Shown here piece after piece: positions 53,141-60,821 of a stretch of 64,000 bases of DNA. How positions within the stretch are numbered: position 1 is the stretch's first letter; the number at the start of each line of letters is the position of its first letter. The stretch comes from Novosphingobium kaempferiae. Lineage in GTDB: Bacteria > Pseudomonadota > Alphaproteobacteria > Sphingomonadales > Sphingomonadaceae. Location: NCBI RefSeq assembly GCF_021227995.1, contig NZ_CP089301.1, positions 2,542,001-2,606,000 on the forward strand, written 5' to 3'. The notes under the pieces were generated by a model, which was not told the origin of the DNA, did not search any database, and was given only the letters and a program-made list of their open reading frames with translations. Made by a program: the position numbers and the translations under genes.

Positions 53141-53557
53141 TCAGCCTGCCCGCAGCGGCTCCAGTTCCATCGGCCGGGCGCTGTCGGGGCATCCGGCGAG
53201 GGCGTAGGAAATCGCGGCAAGAATCGCCTGGCGCGTAAAGGGTTTCTGGACGACGCCGACAGCCGTGGGTGCTGGCGTGTCGATCTGTCCGGGGTTGGCG
53301 GTGACGTAGATGACCCGCGCGCCGTACCGCCCCGACAGGTCGCGGGCGATGGCGGGGCCGGTCAGCCCGTCACGAAGGTTGAGATCGACGAGCGCCACGT
53401 CCGGCACGTCGCCGAGGCTTCCCAGCGACGCCATGTCCGGAACCGTACCGACGACGGCGTGTCCGCCGTCGGCCAGAATGTCCTCAAGCTGCAACGCGAC
53501 CAGAAACTCGTCCTCGACGATGAGAATCTTTCCGGCGCTGGATACTGTCGCACCCAA
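53141..53557 (-). CDS. Single-domain receiver linked to the stress sigma factor
   Basis: Receiver-only response regulator of 138 residues: acidic pocket ILIVEDEFLV, phospho-acceptor VDLNLRDGLTG, Thr in VIYVTANPGQ and Lys in VVQKPFT. It resembles the PhyR receiver more than transcriptional regulators, with the FxTAxP-like region and KPF typical of FAT GUY receivers in stress signalling (partial match). Its TTG start is 15 bases from the EcfG stop, so they are an operon. It may act as a phosphate sink or shuttle in the PhyR pathway (inference). Confidence 0.87.
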   Translation of the reverse strand: MGATVSSAGKILIVEDEFLVALQLEDILADGGHAVVGTVPDMASLGSLGDVPDVALVDLNLRDGLTGPAIARDLSGRYGARVIYVTANPGQIDTPAPTAVGVVQKPFTRQAILAAISYALAGCPDSARPMELEPLRAG

Positions 53558-53572
53558 GGACGCTATTCCCGT

Positions 53573-54241
53573 TCAGGCAGCCGCGCGAGCGCCGAGGTAG
53601 CCCTGGGCAGCATCGACGTTGGCGATCTTCACGAGCTCGCCGAAGAAGGCGTCGATCGCCTCGCCGGTGAGCACGAAGTTGTGGCGGAAGTCCGGAAGCT
53701 GGCCGGATTCGATGATCTTCGAGAGCATCGCGCGGGCGCGGCAGATGCGGCTCTTCACGGTGCCGAGCGCGATGCCGCAAATGTCGGCGATCTCTTCGTA
53801 GGAGAGATTGCCAGCGGCGACGAGCACCAGCGCCTCGCGGTAGGTCTCGGGAATGGCGGTCAGCGCGCGCAGCACGTCGGCCAGTTCGATGGCGCTTTCC
53901 TGGCTCGCCTCGGCGCGCAGGATGCGCTCGGCGGCGAGTTCGTCGTACTCGCCATGGAAGCGGGCGCGGCGAGCCTCGGAATAGAAGTGATTGCGCAGGA
54001 TCGTGAAGGTCCACGCCTTGAAATTGGTGCCGGCGGCATAGCGGTCACGCGCCGCCCACGCGCGCAGCATGGCTTCCTGCGCCAGATCGTCGGCACGGTC
54101 GCGGCAGCCGCACAGGCCGCGGGCGAATGCACGCAGGTGCGGCGCTACCTCTGCGAGTGCGCGGCGGAAATCGCGGTCGCTCAGCGCGACCTTCTCAACG
54201 GGCTGGACCCCTTCGACGCCTGCTTCGACAACAGTCGACAT
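53573..54241 (-). CDS. ecfG: EcfG-family general stress sigma factor
   Basis: Sigma-70 ECF factor of 222 residues with region 2 (HLRAFARGLCGCRDRADDLA then QEAMLRAWAA, about 35-75) and region 4 (YREALVLVAAGNLSYEEIAD, about 135-185). A C-terminal tail of about 35 residues after region 4 follows. EcfG directs GGAAC/CGTT promoters and is held by NepR until PhyR-P captures NepR. The start ATG 54241 has AAGGAGGG upstream; an extension to 54460 is not credible. It has an exact EcfG-type promoter of its own at 54278-54303, so it is likely autoregulated. A second EcfG paralogue lies at 58956. Confidence 0.92.
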   Translation of the reverse strand: MSTVVEAGVEGVQPVEKVALSDRDFRRALAEVAPHLRAFARGLCGCRDRADDLAQEAMLRAWAARDRYAAGTNFKAWTFTILRNHFYSEARRARFHGEYDELAAERILRAEASQESAIELADVLRALTAIPETYREALVLVAAGNLSYEEIADICGIALGTVKSRICRARAMLSKIIESGQLPDFRHNFVLTGEAIDAFFGELVKIANVDAAQGYLGARAAA

Positions 54242-54277
54242 TGCGTTTACCCTCCTTGGAAAACCAGTCGGATAGCT

Positions 54278-54303
54278 AACGGCGATGCGACGAAATTGGT
54301 TCC
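54278..54303 (-). promoter_or_regulatory. EcfG-type promoter of ecfG
   Basis: On the minus strand GGAAC (54303-54299), 17 bases, then CGTT (54281-54278) match the general stress consensus exactly. The -10 lies about 37 bases from the ecfG start, predicting positive autoregulation. Confidence 0.75.
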
Positions 54304-54399
54304 CGGGATCCGGCATTTTCCTGAAAAAGCTGCAAAATCGGCGATGAACCGACGTTCCTGCACGATTTTTCGAAATCCCGCCGGAACAATCGAGCCCGG

Positions 54400-54498
54400 A
54401 AAAAATTGAGGCCCCCGTCCACCTGTTGGTGGGCGAGGGCCTCCGGGATCGGATCACCACCGGTTTGCGGGGGGGGGTGGGGGAGCCAGTGGTGATAT
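54400..54498 (-). ncRNA. Candidate GsrN-like general-stress small RNA
   Basis: A transcript started about seven bases after the CGTT at 54508-54505 would run to the T6 tract at 54405-54400, about 99 nt. Its first hairpin pairs ATCACCACTGG (54496-54486) with CCGGTGGTGAT (54463-54453), 11 pairs with one G-U. The 22-nt loop between is made almost wholly of C and contains CUCCCCCACCCCCCCCC. The second hairpin, GAGGCCC (54443-54437) with GGGCCTC (54414-54408), plus an inner CCACC/GGTGG, is followed by AATTTTTT, a full intrinsic terminator. A C-rich loop RNA under EcfG control near the ecfG locus matches GsrN of Caulobacter (known there); the match here is inference. Confidence 0.72.
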
Positions 54499-54502
54499 TG
54501 AG

Positions 54503-54529
54503 GGAACGTAGTGCCTGCTGGTTGGTTCC
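54503..54529. promoter_or_regulatory. Overlapping divergent EcfG promoters, GGAAC-N17-GTTCC
   Basis: Minus strand: GGAAC (54529-54525), 16 bases, CGTT (54508-54505), an exact match facing the small RNA. Plus strand: GGAAC (54503-54507), 16 bases, GGTT (54524-54527), one mismatch, facing phyR 150 bases away. The -35 of each direction overlaps the -10 of the other. The same dyad occurs at 58580-58606. Confidence 0.68.
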
Positions 54530-54678
54530 CCAAAAAGCGCCTTACCGCAAAAAATTTTCCGGTTGCCCTATACGCCGTGCGGAGTCAGACAAACGACACC
54601 GGCCTCGCGGCGCAATGGGCGCCCGCTGACGTACAACAATCGGGAAGCCGACTTCCCCTACAGGCCTGAGGAACTTGA

Positions 54679-55470
54679 ATGTCCGTCTCTGATCAGATCG
54701 CGATCCAGCTGCCTTACCTGCGCCGTTACGCGCGCGCCCTTACCGGCTCGCAGCATTCGGGCGACGCCTATGTCCGCGCGACGCTGGAGGCCGCGCTGGC
54801 CGACCGCGACCTGCGCGACGCCATCGCCCGCAGCCGCGCCGCTCTCTATGAGGCCTTCACCCGCATCTGGTCGACCGGCCATGTCGAGGAGCCGGTGACC
54901 GACGTCGAGGGCGGCGTGCGCGAACAGGCCGCGCAGGAACGCCTCTCGGTCGTCGCGCCGACGCACCGGCAGGCCCTGCTGCTGACCACCGTCGAGGAAT
55001 TCACGCGAGAGGAAACCGCGACCATCCTCGGTCTGGAGGTTGAGGAAGTCGACGTGCTCGTCGCCCAGGCCATCGCCGAGATCGAGGGCGAGAGCGCCAC
55101 GCGCGTGCTCATCATCGAGGACGAACCGCTGATCTCGATGCAGCTCGAAGGTCTGGTGACCGACCTCGGCCACACCGTCGTCGGTACCGCCGCCACTCAC
55201 AAGCAGGCGGTCGAGATGTTCGAGAAGAACCCGGCGGGCCTCGTCCTTGCCGACATCCAGCTCGCCGACGGCAGCTCGGGCATCGACGCGGTGGAAGACC
55301 TGCTCAAGTTCGGCGACGTGCCGGTGATCTTCATCACCGCCTACCCGGAGCGCCTGCTGACCGGCGAGCGACCCGAGCCGACCTACCTCGTCACCAAGCC
55401 GTTCCAGGAAACCACCGTGCGCGCGACGATCAGCCAGGCGCTGTTCTTCAATTCGACCAGCCACGACTGA
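54679..55470 (+). CDS. phyR: PhyR anti-anti-sigma response regulator
   Basis: PhyR of 263 residues: an N-terminal sigma-like domain (about 1-125, with region 4-like LSVVAPTHRQALLLTTVEEF) and a C-terminal receiver with phospho-acceptor Asp192 in LADIQLADGSSG, IEDEPLISMQ as acidic pocket and VTKPFQ. Phosphorylated PhyR binds NepR and frees EcfG. It is divergent from ecfG, with the small RNA candidate and dyad promoter in the gap. GAGGAAC precedes the ATG. The histidine kinase at 56813 is its likely phosphodonor. Confidence 0.97.
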   Translation: MSVSDQIAIQLPYLRRYARALTGSQHSGDAYVRATLEAALADRDLRDAIARSRAALYEAFTRIWSTGHVEEPVTDVEGGVREQAAQERLSVVAPTHRQALLLTTVEEFTREETATILGLEVEEVDVLVAQAIAEIEGESATRVLIIEDEPLISMQLEGLVTDLGHTVVGTAATHKQAVEMFEKNPAGLVLADIQLADGSSGIDAVEDLLKFGDVPVIFITAYPERLLTGERPEPTYLVTKPFQETTVRATISQALFFNSTSHD

Positions 55471-55543
55471 CATGAAAAGCCCGTCGTTCCTGCCGAGGGA
55501 TGACGGGCAATCGAAGCACTGCGATATCGGCACCCCCTTACTT

Positions 55544-55630
55544 CGTCATTGCGAGCGCAGCGAAGCAATCCATGGTCGGCCCCTATGGTGGATTGGGCCG
55601 CTGGATTGCTTCGCTGCGCTCGCAATGACG
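55544..55630. repeat. CGTCATTGCGAGCG inverted-repeat element, copy 9
   Basis: Arms as in other copies but with a longer centre, between the convergent phyR and PilZ genes. Confidence 0.88.
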
Positions 55631-55651
55631 ATTTAAAAGTATATCGCCCGC

Positions 55652-56020
55652 TCAGAGCCCCTTGCGGTCCCCGCCGTCGAGCGGCGGCAGCACGCGGCCG
55701 AAGCGGTCGCGCGGGGCCTGTTCCTCGAACGGCACCACCGGCGGCACGAAGCCGAGGTGGCGTACCACCGCGTCATGGATCGGCGTGTCGAAGCGCACGC
55801 CGACACAGCGGTCCATCTGCCACACCACTTCGCCGCGCGTGGTCTCGTATTCATAGAGTTCGACGGCCACCTGACGACCGCCGACATCACGCAGGTCCGT
55901 CATCTCGAACATGCAGCCGCCCATCGACAGGTCATACAGGAACACCAGTCCCCTCACCCCGTCGACCGCGCAGGCCACTTCCTTCTCGACGATATGACGG
56001 CTCCAGTTACGCGCATCCAT
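55652..56020 (-). CDS. PilZ-domain protein
   Basis: Single PilZ domain protein of 122 residues, the family that binds cyclic-di-GMP or is a degenerate relative. The DLSMGGCMFE motif (about 30-39) corresponds to the D/NxSxxG box, and CVGVRFDTPI forms the last strand. The Arg-rich RxxxR box before it is poorly kept (RNWSRHIVEKEVAC), so binding is uncertain. With two GGDEF-EAL proteins in the window, a cyclic-di-GMP link is plausible. It lies in the stress locus but has no EcfG promoter that I can see. Confidence 0.82.
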   Translation of the reverse strand: MDARNWSRHIVEKEVACAVDGVRGLVFLYDLSMGGCMFEMTDLRDVGGRQVAVELYEYETTRGEVVWQMDRCVGVRFDTPIHDAVVRHLGFVPPVVPFEEQAPRDRFGRVLPPLDGGDRKGL

Positions 56021-56113
56021 CGCGGTCCCTCCGTTAGAATCGGAGCGTGAATACTTCGGTGCGGCTTAAGTAATCCATAACGGAAGGCCTCCGCATATCA
56101 GGGGTGCGCGCAC

Positions 56114-56671
56114 CTAGAAACCGAGACGCGACTTCGTTTCGGTCTTGCCCCGCATCACGGCGAAATAAAGGAGATCGTTCCGCAAACCCTTGTTGAAGGA
56201 AAGCGAGAGGCTCTCATCCTTCTTGCCCGACAGAGGATTGCCGTCCTTGTCCTTTCCATACTGCCCCCAGTATCCACGGGGAAAGCCGTTCTTGCCCGAG
56301 CCCGGAGTGACCACCGCGACGTGCCCGTGGCTCGTCTGCTTCCCCTTCTCCTTGTACTTGTTTATCATTTCGTGCGTCGCACCCACGATGACGAAATCGC
56401 CTCGATCCGCATATTCCATGGCCAGTTTGGCAGCGTAAGGCCCCGCCGGGATCGGAAGGAACGGCGAGCCCGGCGAGGGCAGCCATTGCTCTATCCACAT
56501 CGTCAGAACATCGGCGGTGCCGCGCTGCTGCTGATCGAACAGATTCGTCGACGGAAGGAAGACGCCGATTTCCTGCGCAACGGCCAACACGAAACCGCTG
56601 CAGTTGTTCTTGTGGGTTTCGAAATGTGTCTCGCACGCTTTTCGCGGCGTAGGAAATAAAGAATACTCCAT
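56114..56671 (-). CDS. Putative papain-fold (NlpC/P60 or Tae-like) amidase
   Basis: Protein of 185 residues without signal peptide. NNCSGFVLAVAQEIGVFLP (about 22-40) has the Cys-on-helix pattern of NlpC/P60 and amidase effector enzymes. HGHVAVVTPGSG (about 115-126) gives the His on a following strand. In between, GDFVIVGATHEMINKYK and, later, PRGYWGQYGKDK resemble cell-wall cysteine peptidases. Lack of a signal peptide suggests a phage- or type VI-type effector or cytosolic role. No secretion genes or immunity gene are recognisable. The gene is AT-richer than its neighbours, suggesting transfer. AAAGGTG precedes the ATG. Confidence 0.6.
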   Translation of the reverse strand: MEYSLFPTPRKACETHFETHKNNCSGFVLAVAQEIGVFLPSTNLFDQQQRGTADVLTMWIEQWLPSPGSPFLPIPAGPYAAKLAMEYADRGDFVIVGATHEMINKYKEKGKQTSHGHVAVVTPGSGKNGFPRGYWGQYGKDKDGNPLSGKKDESLSLSFNKGLRNDLLYFAVMRGKTETKSRLGF

Positions 56672-56812
56672 CCATCACCTTTCATACAGTACGTACAATA
56701 CGCGCTGAAACGAACGATCACGGATAGAATATCAAATCGACAGATTCAGGAAGCCTGCAATAGCAATTTCGGTGTTTTTGGCACCATATTTCTGGGATCG
56801 AAAGCTCGCGAG

Positions 56813-58492
56813 CTAACGCCGCTCGTTCCGCAGCACGAACTCGCGCGAGGCGCGCACGGGCACCTTGAGGCGGCATTCGACGCCGCCCGGCTCGAAACGC
56901 AGGTCCACTTCGGACTTCAGTTCGTGCGCGACGATCTTCTCGATGAGATCGCGCCCGAAGCCGCGCTTGGTCGGCTCGGTCACCGGCGGACCGCCCTCCT
57001 CGCGCCAGTGTATCTCGGCGAGGTCGGGCGAAATCAGCGACCACTGGACGTGGATGCGCCCCTCAATGGTGCTGAGTGCGCCGTACTTGGCCGCGTTGGT
57101 CGCAAGTTCATGGATCGCGAGGCCGAGCGACATCGCGTCGTTCGGCGCGAGCTTGATCGCGGGACCGGCCATGACGACGTGGCTCTCATTGCCTTCCATG
57201 TAGGGCGCGAGTTCGGAACGCACGATGTCGCCCAGCGCCGCGTGGCCCCAGTCCGACTGCGAAAGCAGATCGTGCGTGGCCGACAGCGCGCGGATGCGGG
57301 CTGTCAGGCTCTCGGTGAAGTCGTCGATCCCGCGCGAGCGGCGGCGGGTCAACGCGGCGATAGAGAGCACGTTGGCGAGCGTGTTCTTGACGCGGTGGTT
57401 GAGTTCGCGCGTCAGCGAGTTGCGGATCGAGGCCTGGCTGGTCAGCCATTCGAGGACCACGCGGTCCTCCGCCGCGCGCTTGGTGATAAGCCGGCCGATC
57501 GCCATGACCATCAGCGAGGCGAGCGCACCGAAGAACAGCGTCAGGCGCGAGAGCGGCGAAAGCGCGTTGGCCTTGCGGTCGCCGATCTCGACGATCCACG
57601 CCTGCCCGGCGACGTCGATGCGGCGCTGGATGGTCGGACCGCCCGGCCCGTCCATCCCGCGCTGCTCGGCCAGCAGCGTCTCGGGCGCGACGTGATCGTC
57701 GTAGATGGCGATGTCGATGCTGTCGTTGCGGTAGAGTTCGCTCGCCGAAGTGAGGAACGTCTGCGCGCGGAACGGGCTGTAGACGAAGCCCTTGACCCAG
57801 CGCCGCCCACCGCGCTCGACGGTGACGGGCATGTAGATCAGGAAAGCCGCAGGCTGCTGGCCGACGCCTGGCAGGACCACGCCGTCCTGCGCCAGATGGA
57901 CCACGCCGGTCGCGACCGGACGCCGTGCCGCCATCGCCTTCTGCATGGCCGCGCGGCGCACCGGCTCGGAATACATGTCGAACGCCATGGCACGCTGGTT
58001 GGGCGCGTTCTGCGGCTCAAGGTAGAAGACCGGGACGACGTATTTCTGGTCGACTGCGGGGCGCGGATTGACGGTGAAGTCCATTCGTCCGGCTTCCTGC
58101 GTCGCGAGTTCGAACTGGCCGAGCTGGTCCACCGGGATCAGCGGCGCCCAGCCCATGCCGAGCGAGCCGTAGAGCGTGCCGTCACCCTGCAGATCGCGCG
58201 AGAATTCGGCGAACTGCTCTGCGGAGACGGAGTCCTGCGTGGCGAACAGCGCGCTGCCAGCGCGCAGCAGCGCGATATTCTCGGTCGCGCGGCGCTGGAG
58301 GGCGGAGGAAATCTCGGTCAGGTTGCGCGACAGTTCGACCGCGCGCGTCTGCTTGTCCGCGCGCTCGATGGCCATCACCGAGACGGCGGTGGTCATGCTT
58401 GCGATGATGAACAGCAGGAACGGCCAGCCGCGCGGATACTTGTGGAACCACGCCTGCTTCTGCACCCGGTCGAGCAGCGCCTGGTCAATCAC
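56813..58492 (-). CDS. CHASE-domain HWE/HisKA_2 histidine kinase, likely PhyR kinase
   Basis: Inner-membrane sensor kinase of 559 residues: membrane helix about 23-43 (WPFLLFIIASMTTAVSVMAI), a periplasmic CHASE domain (about 45-320), membrane helix about 325-345, then a HisKA_2/HWE kinase core with His366 in ELNHRVKNTL, IHELATNAAKYGAL and RGFGRDLIEKIV. This class feeds PhyR in general stress responses. It lies in the stress locus and is divergent from nepR, sharing a dyad EcfG promoter. Its signal is unknown; CHASE domains bind small ligands. Start is GTG 58492. Confidence 0.9.
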   Translation of the reverse strand: MIDQALLDRVQKQAWFHKYPRGWPFLLFIIASMTTAVSVMAIERADKQTRAVELSRNLTEISSALQRRATENIALLRAGSALFATQDSVSAEQFAEFSRDLQGDGTLYGSLGMGWAPLIPVDQLGQFELATQEAGRMDFTVNPRPAVDQKYVVPVFYLEPQNAPNQRAMAFDMYSEPVRRAAMQKAMAARRPVATGVVHLAQDGVVLPGVGQQPAAFLIYMPVTVERGGRRWVKGFVYSPFRAQTFLTSASELYRNDSIDIAIYDDHVAPETLLAEQRGMDGPGGPTIQRRIDVAGQAWIVEIGDRKANALSPLSRLTLFFGALASLMVMAIGRLITKRAAEDRVVLEWLTSQASIRNSLTRELNHRVKNTLANVLSIAALTRRRSRGIDDFTESLTARIRALSATHDLLSQSDWGHAALGDIVRSELAPYMEGNESHVVMAGPAIKLAPNDAMSLGLAIHELATNAAKYGALSTIEGRIHVQWSLISPDLAEIHWREEGGPPVTEPTKRGFGRDLIEKIVAHELKSEVDLRFEPGGVECRLKVPVRASREFVLRNERR

Positions 58493-58579
58493 CCAACAAG
58501 ATCCTGCAACTCCAGATTTTCCAAGTTGTGGGCATTAATGACCACAAGGCATCAGCTATGCCAGTACTTTACGGTCAGG

Positions 58580-58606
58580 GGAACCTTGGACAGCGCCGAT
58601 TGTTCC
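58580..58606. promoter_or_regulatory. Second GGAAC-N17-GTTCC dyad, between kinase and nepR
   Basis: Plus strand: GGAAC (58580-58584), 16 bases, TGTT (58601-58604), facing nepR-ecfG2. Minus strand: GGAAC (58606-58602), 16 bases, GGTT (58585-58582), facing the kinase gene. Each -10 has one mismatch to CGTT. The spacing is identical to the dyad at 54503. Confidence 0.6.
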
Positions 58607-58771
58607 ATGACCAAACGATGTCCGCTCGGCTTGCAGACCGGACAATGCCCGTGCAGCGCAGCTCGTCAGTGGCTTTTGTGCCACCGGTGGACACACCGTT
58701 CGAAACGGCCGCGCTCCGTGCTTGACCGTACCCCGGTCTCGCCGCAAGTGTGCAGTGGTGAAAGGGAGTTC

Positions 58772-58963
58772 GTGTTGAGTCAGCCCAATGGACGTGGTGA
58801 ACCCGGCAAGCAGACGCCGGGCCTGCCGCCTGAAATCCGGAAGGATGGCGAACCCGGCTGGGCCGGAGGGCTGAGGAAGCTCTACAACTCCGTGGTGGAA
58901 GAACCGCTGCCGGACAGCTTCAAGGATCTCCTGAAGAAGCTGGACGACGACGGCGATGCCTGA
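58772..58963 (+). CDS. nepR: NepR anti-sigma factor
   Basis: NepR of 63 residues, the anti-sigma factor that binds EcfG in the absence of stress and PhyR-P during stress. The conserved core LPPEIRKDGEPGWAGGLRKL, then YNSVVEEPLPDSFKDLLKKL, is present. Translation starts at GTG 58772 (or TTG 58775) after AAAGGGAG. It overlaps the sigma factor gene by eight bases (ATGCCTGA), so the two are made together. It has a single amphipathic helix pair and no other domain. Confidence 0.95.
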   Translation: MLSQPNGRGEPGKQTPGLPPEIRKDGEPGWAGGLRKLYNSVVEEPLPDSFKDLLKKLDDDGDA

Positions 58964-59504
58964 CCGGATCGCGCCGAGCTCCGCCGACGAAGGTTTCCGC
59001 AAGGAACTCCTCACCGTCCTCCCCCACCTTCGCGCATTTGCCCGCGGCCTGTCCGGTCGCGCCGACTTCGCCGACGATCTCGTGCAGGAAGCCGCCATCA
59101 AGGCGTGGACCGCGCGCGAACGCTATCAGGCGGGCACCAACATGCGCGCCTGGACCTTCGCGATCCTGCGCAATCACTACCTGTCCGAACTGCGCCGCTC
59201 CAAGCGCCAGACCGACGTGGACGAAGGCGTCCTCGAAAAGATGCTGGTGATGGATGCGGACCAGGAAGGCCCGCTCCACCTCGGCGACATGGAATCCGCC
59301 TTGCAGAAGCTGGCGCCCGAGCGGCGCGAGGCGGTGTTGCTCGTCGGCGCCTCCGGCTTCAGCTATGAGGAAGCGGCGGAGATCGCGGGCTGCCCCATCG
59401 GCACCATGAAGAGCCGCGTCGCCCGTGCCCGCGCCGATCTGGCGCGGATGCTGGACGGCGATGTGGACGACGCGCTGGATATCAAGGCGCGGAAGGCGGG
59501 CTGA
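58956..59504 (+). CDS. Second EcfG-type sigma factor, NepR-linked
   Basis: EcfG-like sigma factor of 182 residues with region 2 (HLRAFARGLSGRADFADDLV then QEAAIKAWTA, about 22-55) and region 4 (RREAVLLVGASGFSYEEAAE, about 115-160). It is about 40 residues shorter than the copy at 53573, lacking that one's C-terminal tail. Its start is coupled to nepR, the usual ecfG arrangement. Two EcfG copies in one locus may share one NepR or have split targets. The 3' end overlaps the convergent MFS gene by 23 bases. Confidence 0.92.
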   Translation: MPDRIAPSSADEGFRKELLTVLPHLRAFARGLSGRADFADDLVQEAAIKAWTARERYQAGTNMRAWTFAILRNHYLSELRRSKRQTDVDEGVLEKMLVMDADQEGPLHLGDMESALQKLAPERREAVLLVGASGFSYEEAAEIAGCPIGTMKSRVARARADLARMLDGDVDDALDIKARKAG

Positions 59505-60660
59505 GTTCTTCGCGCAGCGGCGGCAGCAGCGTCAGGCACAGCACCGCGATCACCTCGAACGCCAGCGCGCCCGCCGCCAGCGGCACGGTGCCCTGCTCGA
59601 TCCACGGTGATACCGCGCCTGTGCCGAGCGCCGCCGCCGCGAGGATGAACAGGATGACGAGCGCGCTGCCGCGCGCATCGTCGCCGTGGCTCGCGAGGAT
59701 CGCGCGGAAGAACCCGGCGGGACCGCGCAGGCCGAGGCCGGTATTGAGCGGCACGAACAGCGCGGTGATGACCAGCGCCGACCGCCCCCCCGCCAGCGCA
59801 TAGGCGAACTGCCCCGCCGCCGCCGCGAGCGCCATCCATGTGCCGAGCGCGATCACCCGCTCCGCTCCGAGCCTCGCATTGAGCATGGATGAGGAATTGG
59901 CGGCGACGATGAAGGTCGCGACGCCGCAGACCTGCATCATCATGAAGTCGCCCAGCGTGCCGCCGTGGACGCGCACGAAGACGGTCGGCATCCCGAACAC
60001 GAAGACCAGCAGCCCGCCCAGCACCGCCGCCTGGCTCAGCGCATAGCGCAGGAAGACGGGGTCGCGTGCCAGCGCCGCGAAGCTGCCGCGCCCGCGTCGG
60101 CTCACCTGCGGCAGCCCGCCGGTCAGCGCCAGCAATGTCGCGACCGTGGCGGCGACGGCCGCCATGACCTCGAAGTTCAGCTCCCACCCGCCGAGCGCGA
60201 GCAGCCCCGCGCCCGCGATTGGGGCCAGCGCGGGTGCCAGCGCCTCGATGCTGCCGAGCACGCCGATGGCCCGCACCGCGCGCGTCTCGTCGAACATGGC
60301 CTTGACGATGCCCGGCGCGAAGACCGCAGGCCCCGCTGCGACGAGCCCCTGCACCGCGCGCAGGGCGATCAGCACGCCGATGCTCGTCACCAGCGAGCAG
60401 GCGAGCGACAGCAGCGCCGTCGCCAGAAGCGAACCGATCACCAGCCGCGAGGTCGCCACCTTGTCGCCCAGCGCCCCGAAGCCGAGCAGCCCGATGCACG
60501 ATCCGCCGACATAGGCCGCGAGCACGAGCTGCGCATGCGCGGGCTCCCCGCCCAGCGCCTCGGGCAGCCGGGGCACGGCAGGCAGCACCAGGTCGGTGCC
60601 CATCAGGCCGACGATGGTTCCGCCCACCACCAGCCCCAGCGTGATCCACGCGCGATTCAC
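59482..60660 (-). CDS. Bcr/CflA-type MFS drug exporter
   Basis: MFS drug:proton antiporter of 392 residues, DHA1/Bcr-CflA group, with about 12 membrane segments. It opens TLGLVVGGTIVGLMGTDLVL, and motif A is LGFGALGDKVATSRLVIG. GTG 60660 (MNRAWITLGL) is chosen, as the first start before helix 1, with an AAGGGGGG ten bases upstream; a longer frame to 60957 is not credible. The last codons overlap the end of the second sigma gene. Confidence 0.87.
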   Translation of the reverse strand: MNRAWITLGLVVGGTIVGLMGTDLVLPAVPRLPEALGGEPAHAQLVLAAYVGGSCIGLLGFGALGDKVATSRLVIGSLLATALLSLACSLVTSIGVLIALRAVQGLVAAGPAVFAPGIVKAMFDETRAVRAIGVLGSIEALAPALAPIAGAGLLALGGWELNFEVMAAVAATVATLLALTGGLPQVSRRGRGSFAALARDPVFLRYALSQAAVLGGLLVFVFGMPTVFVRVHGGTLGDFMMMQVCGVATFIVAANSSSMLNARLGAERVIALGTWMALAAAAGQFAYALAGGRSALVITALFVPLNTGLGLRGPAGFFRAILASHGDDARGSALVILFILAAAALGTGAVSPWIEQGTVPLAAGALAFEVIAVLCLTLLPPLREELSPPSAP

Positions 60661-60762
60661 GGAAATGATCCCCCCTTGTTGCGGCACGGGTTGTCGCAGG
60701 GGGAGGTTGATGGGGCAAGCATGGTATGCCGAACGGGTATCGGCACAATGCAGCGGGCAAAA

Positions 60763-60797
60763 CAAAACCCCCGCTTCCCTTGCCGGAAACGGGGGCT
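60763..60797 (-). terminator. Intrinsic terminator of the superoxide dismutase gene
   Basis: Read on the minus strand, AGCCCCCGTTTCC pairs with GGGAAGCGGGGG (imperfect) and is followed by TTTTGTTTTG. Confidence 0.75.
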
Positions 60798-60821
60798 TCG
60801 TAGCCTCAGCTGAGACCTGGC

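Noticed and set aside
54669..54673. GGAAC just before phyR considered as a promoter -35
   Set aside because: It lies within the ribosome binding region (GAGGAAC) immediately before the ATG and has no -10 at the right distance.
56924..58771. Long plus-strand frame ending in the NepR sequence
   Set aside because: Only the last 63 codons look like a protein. The rest is antisense to the histidine kinase, so nepR starts at GTG 58772.
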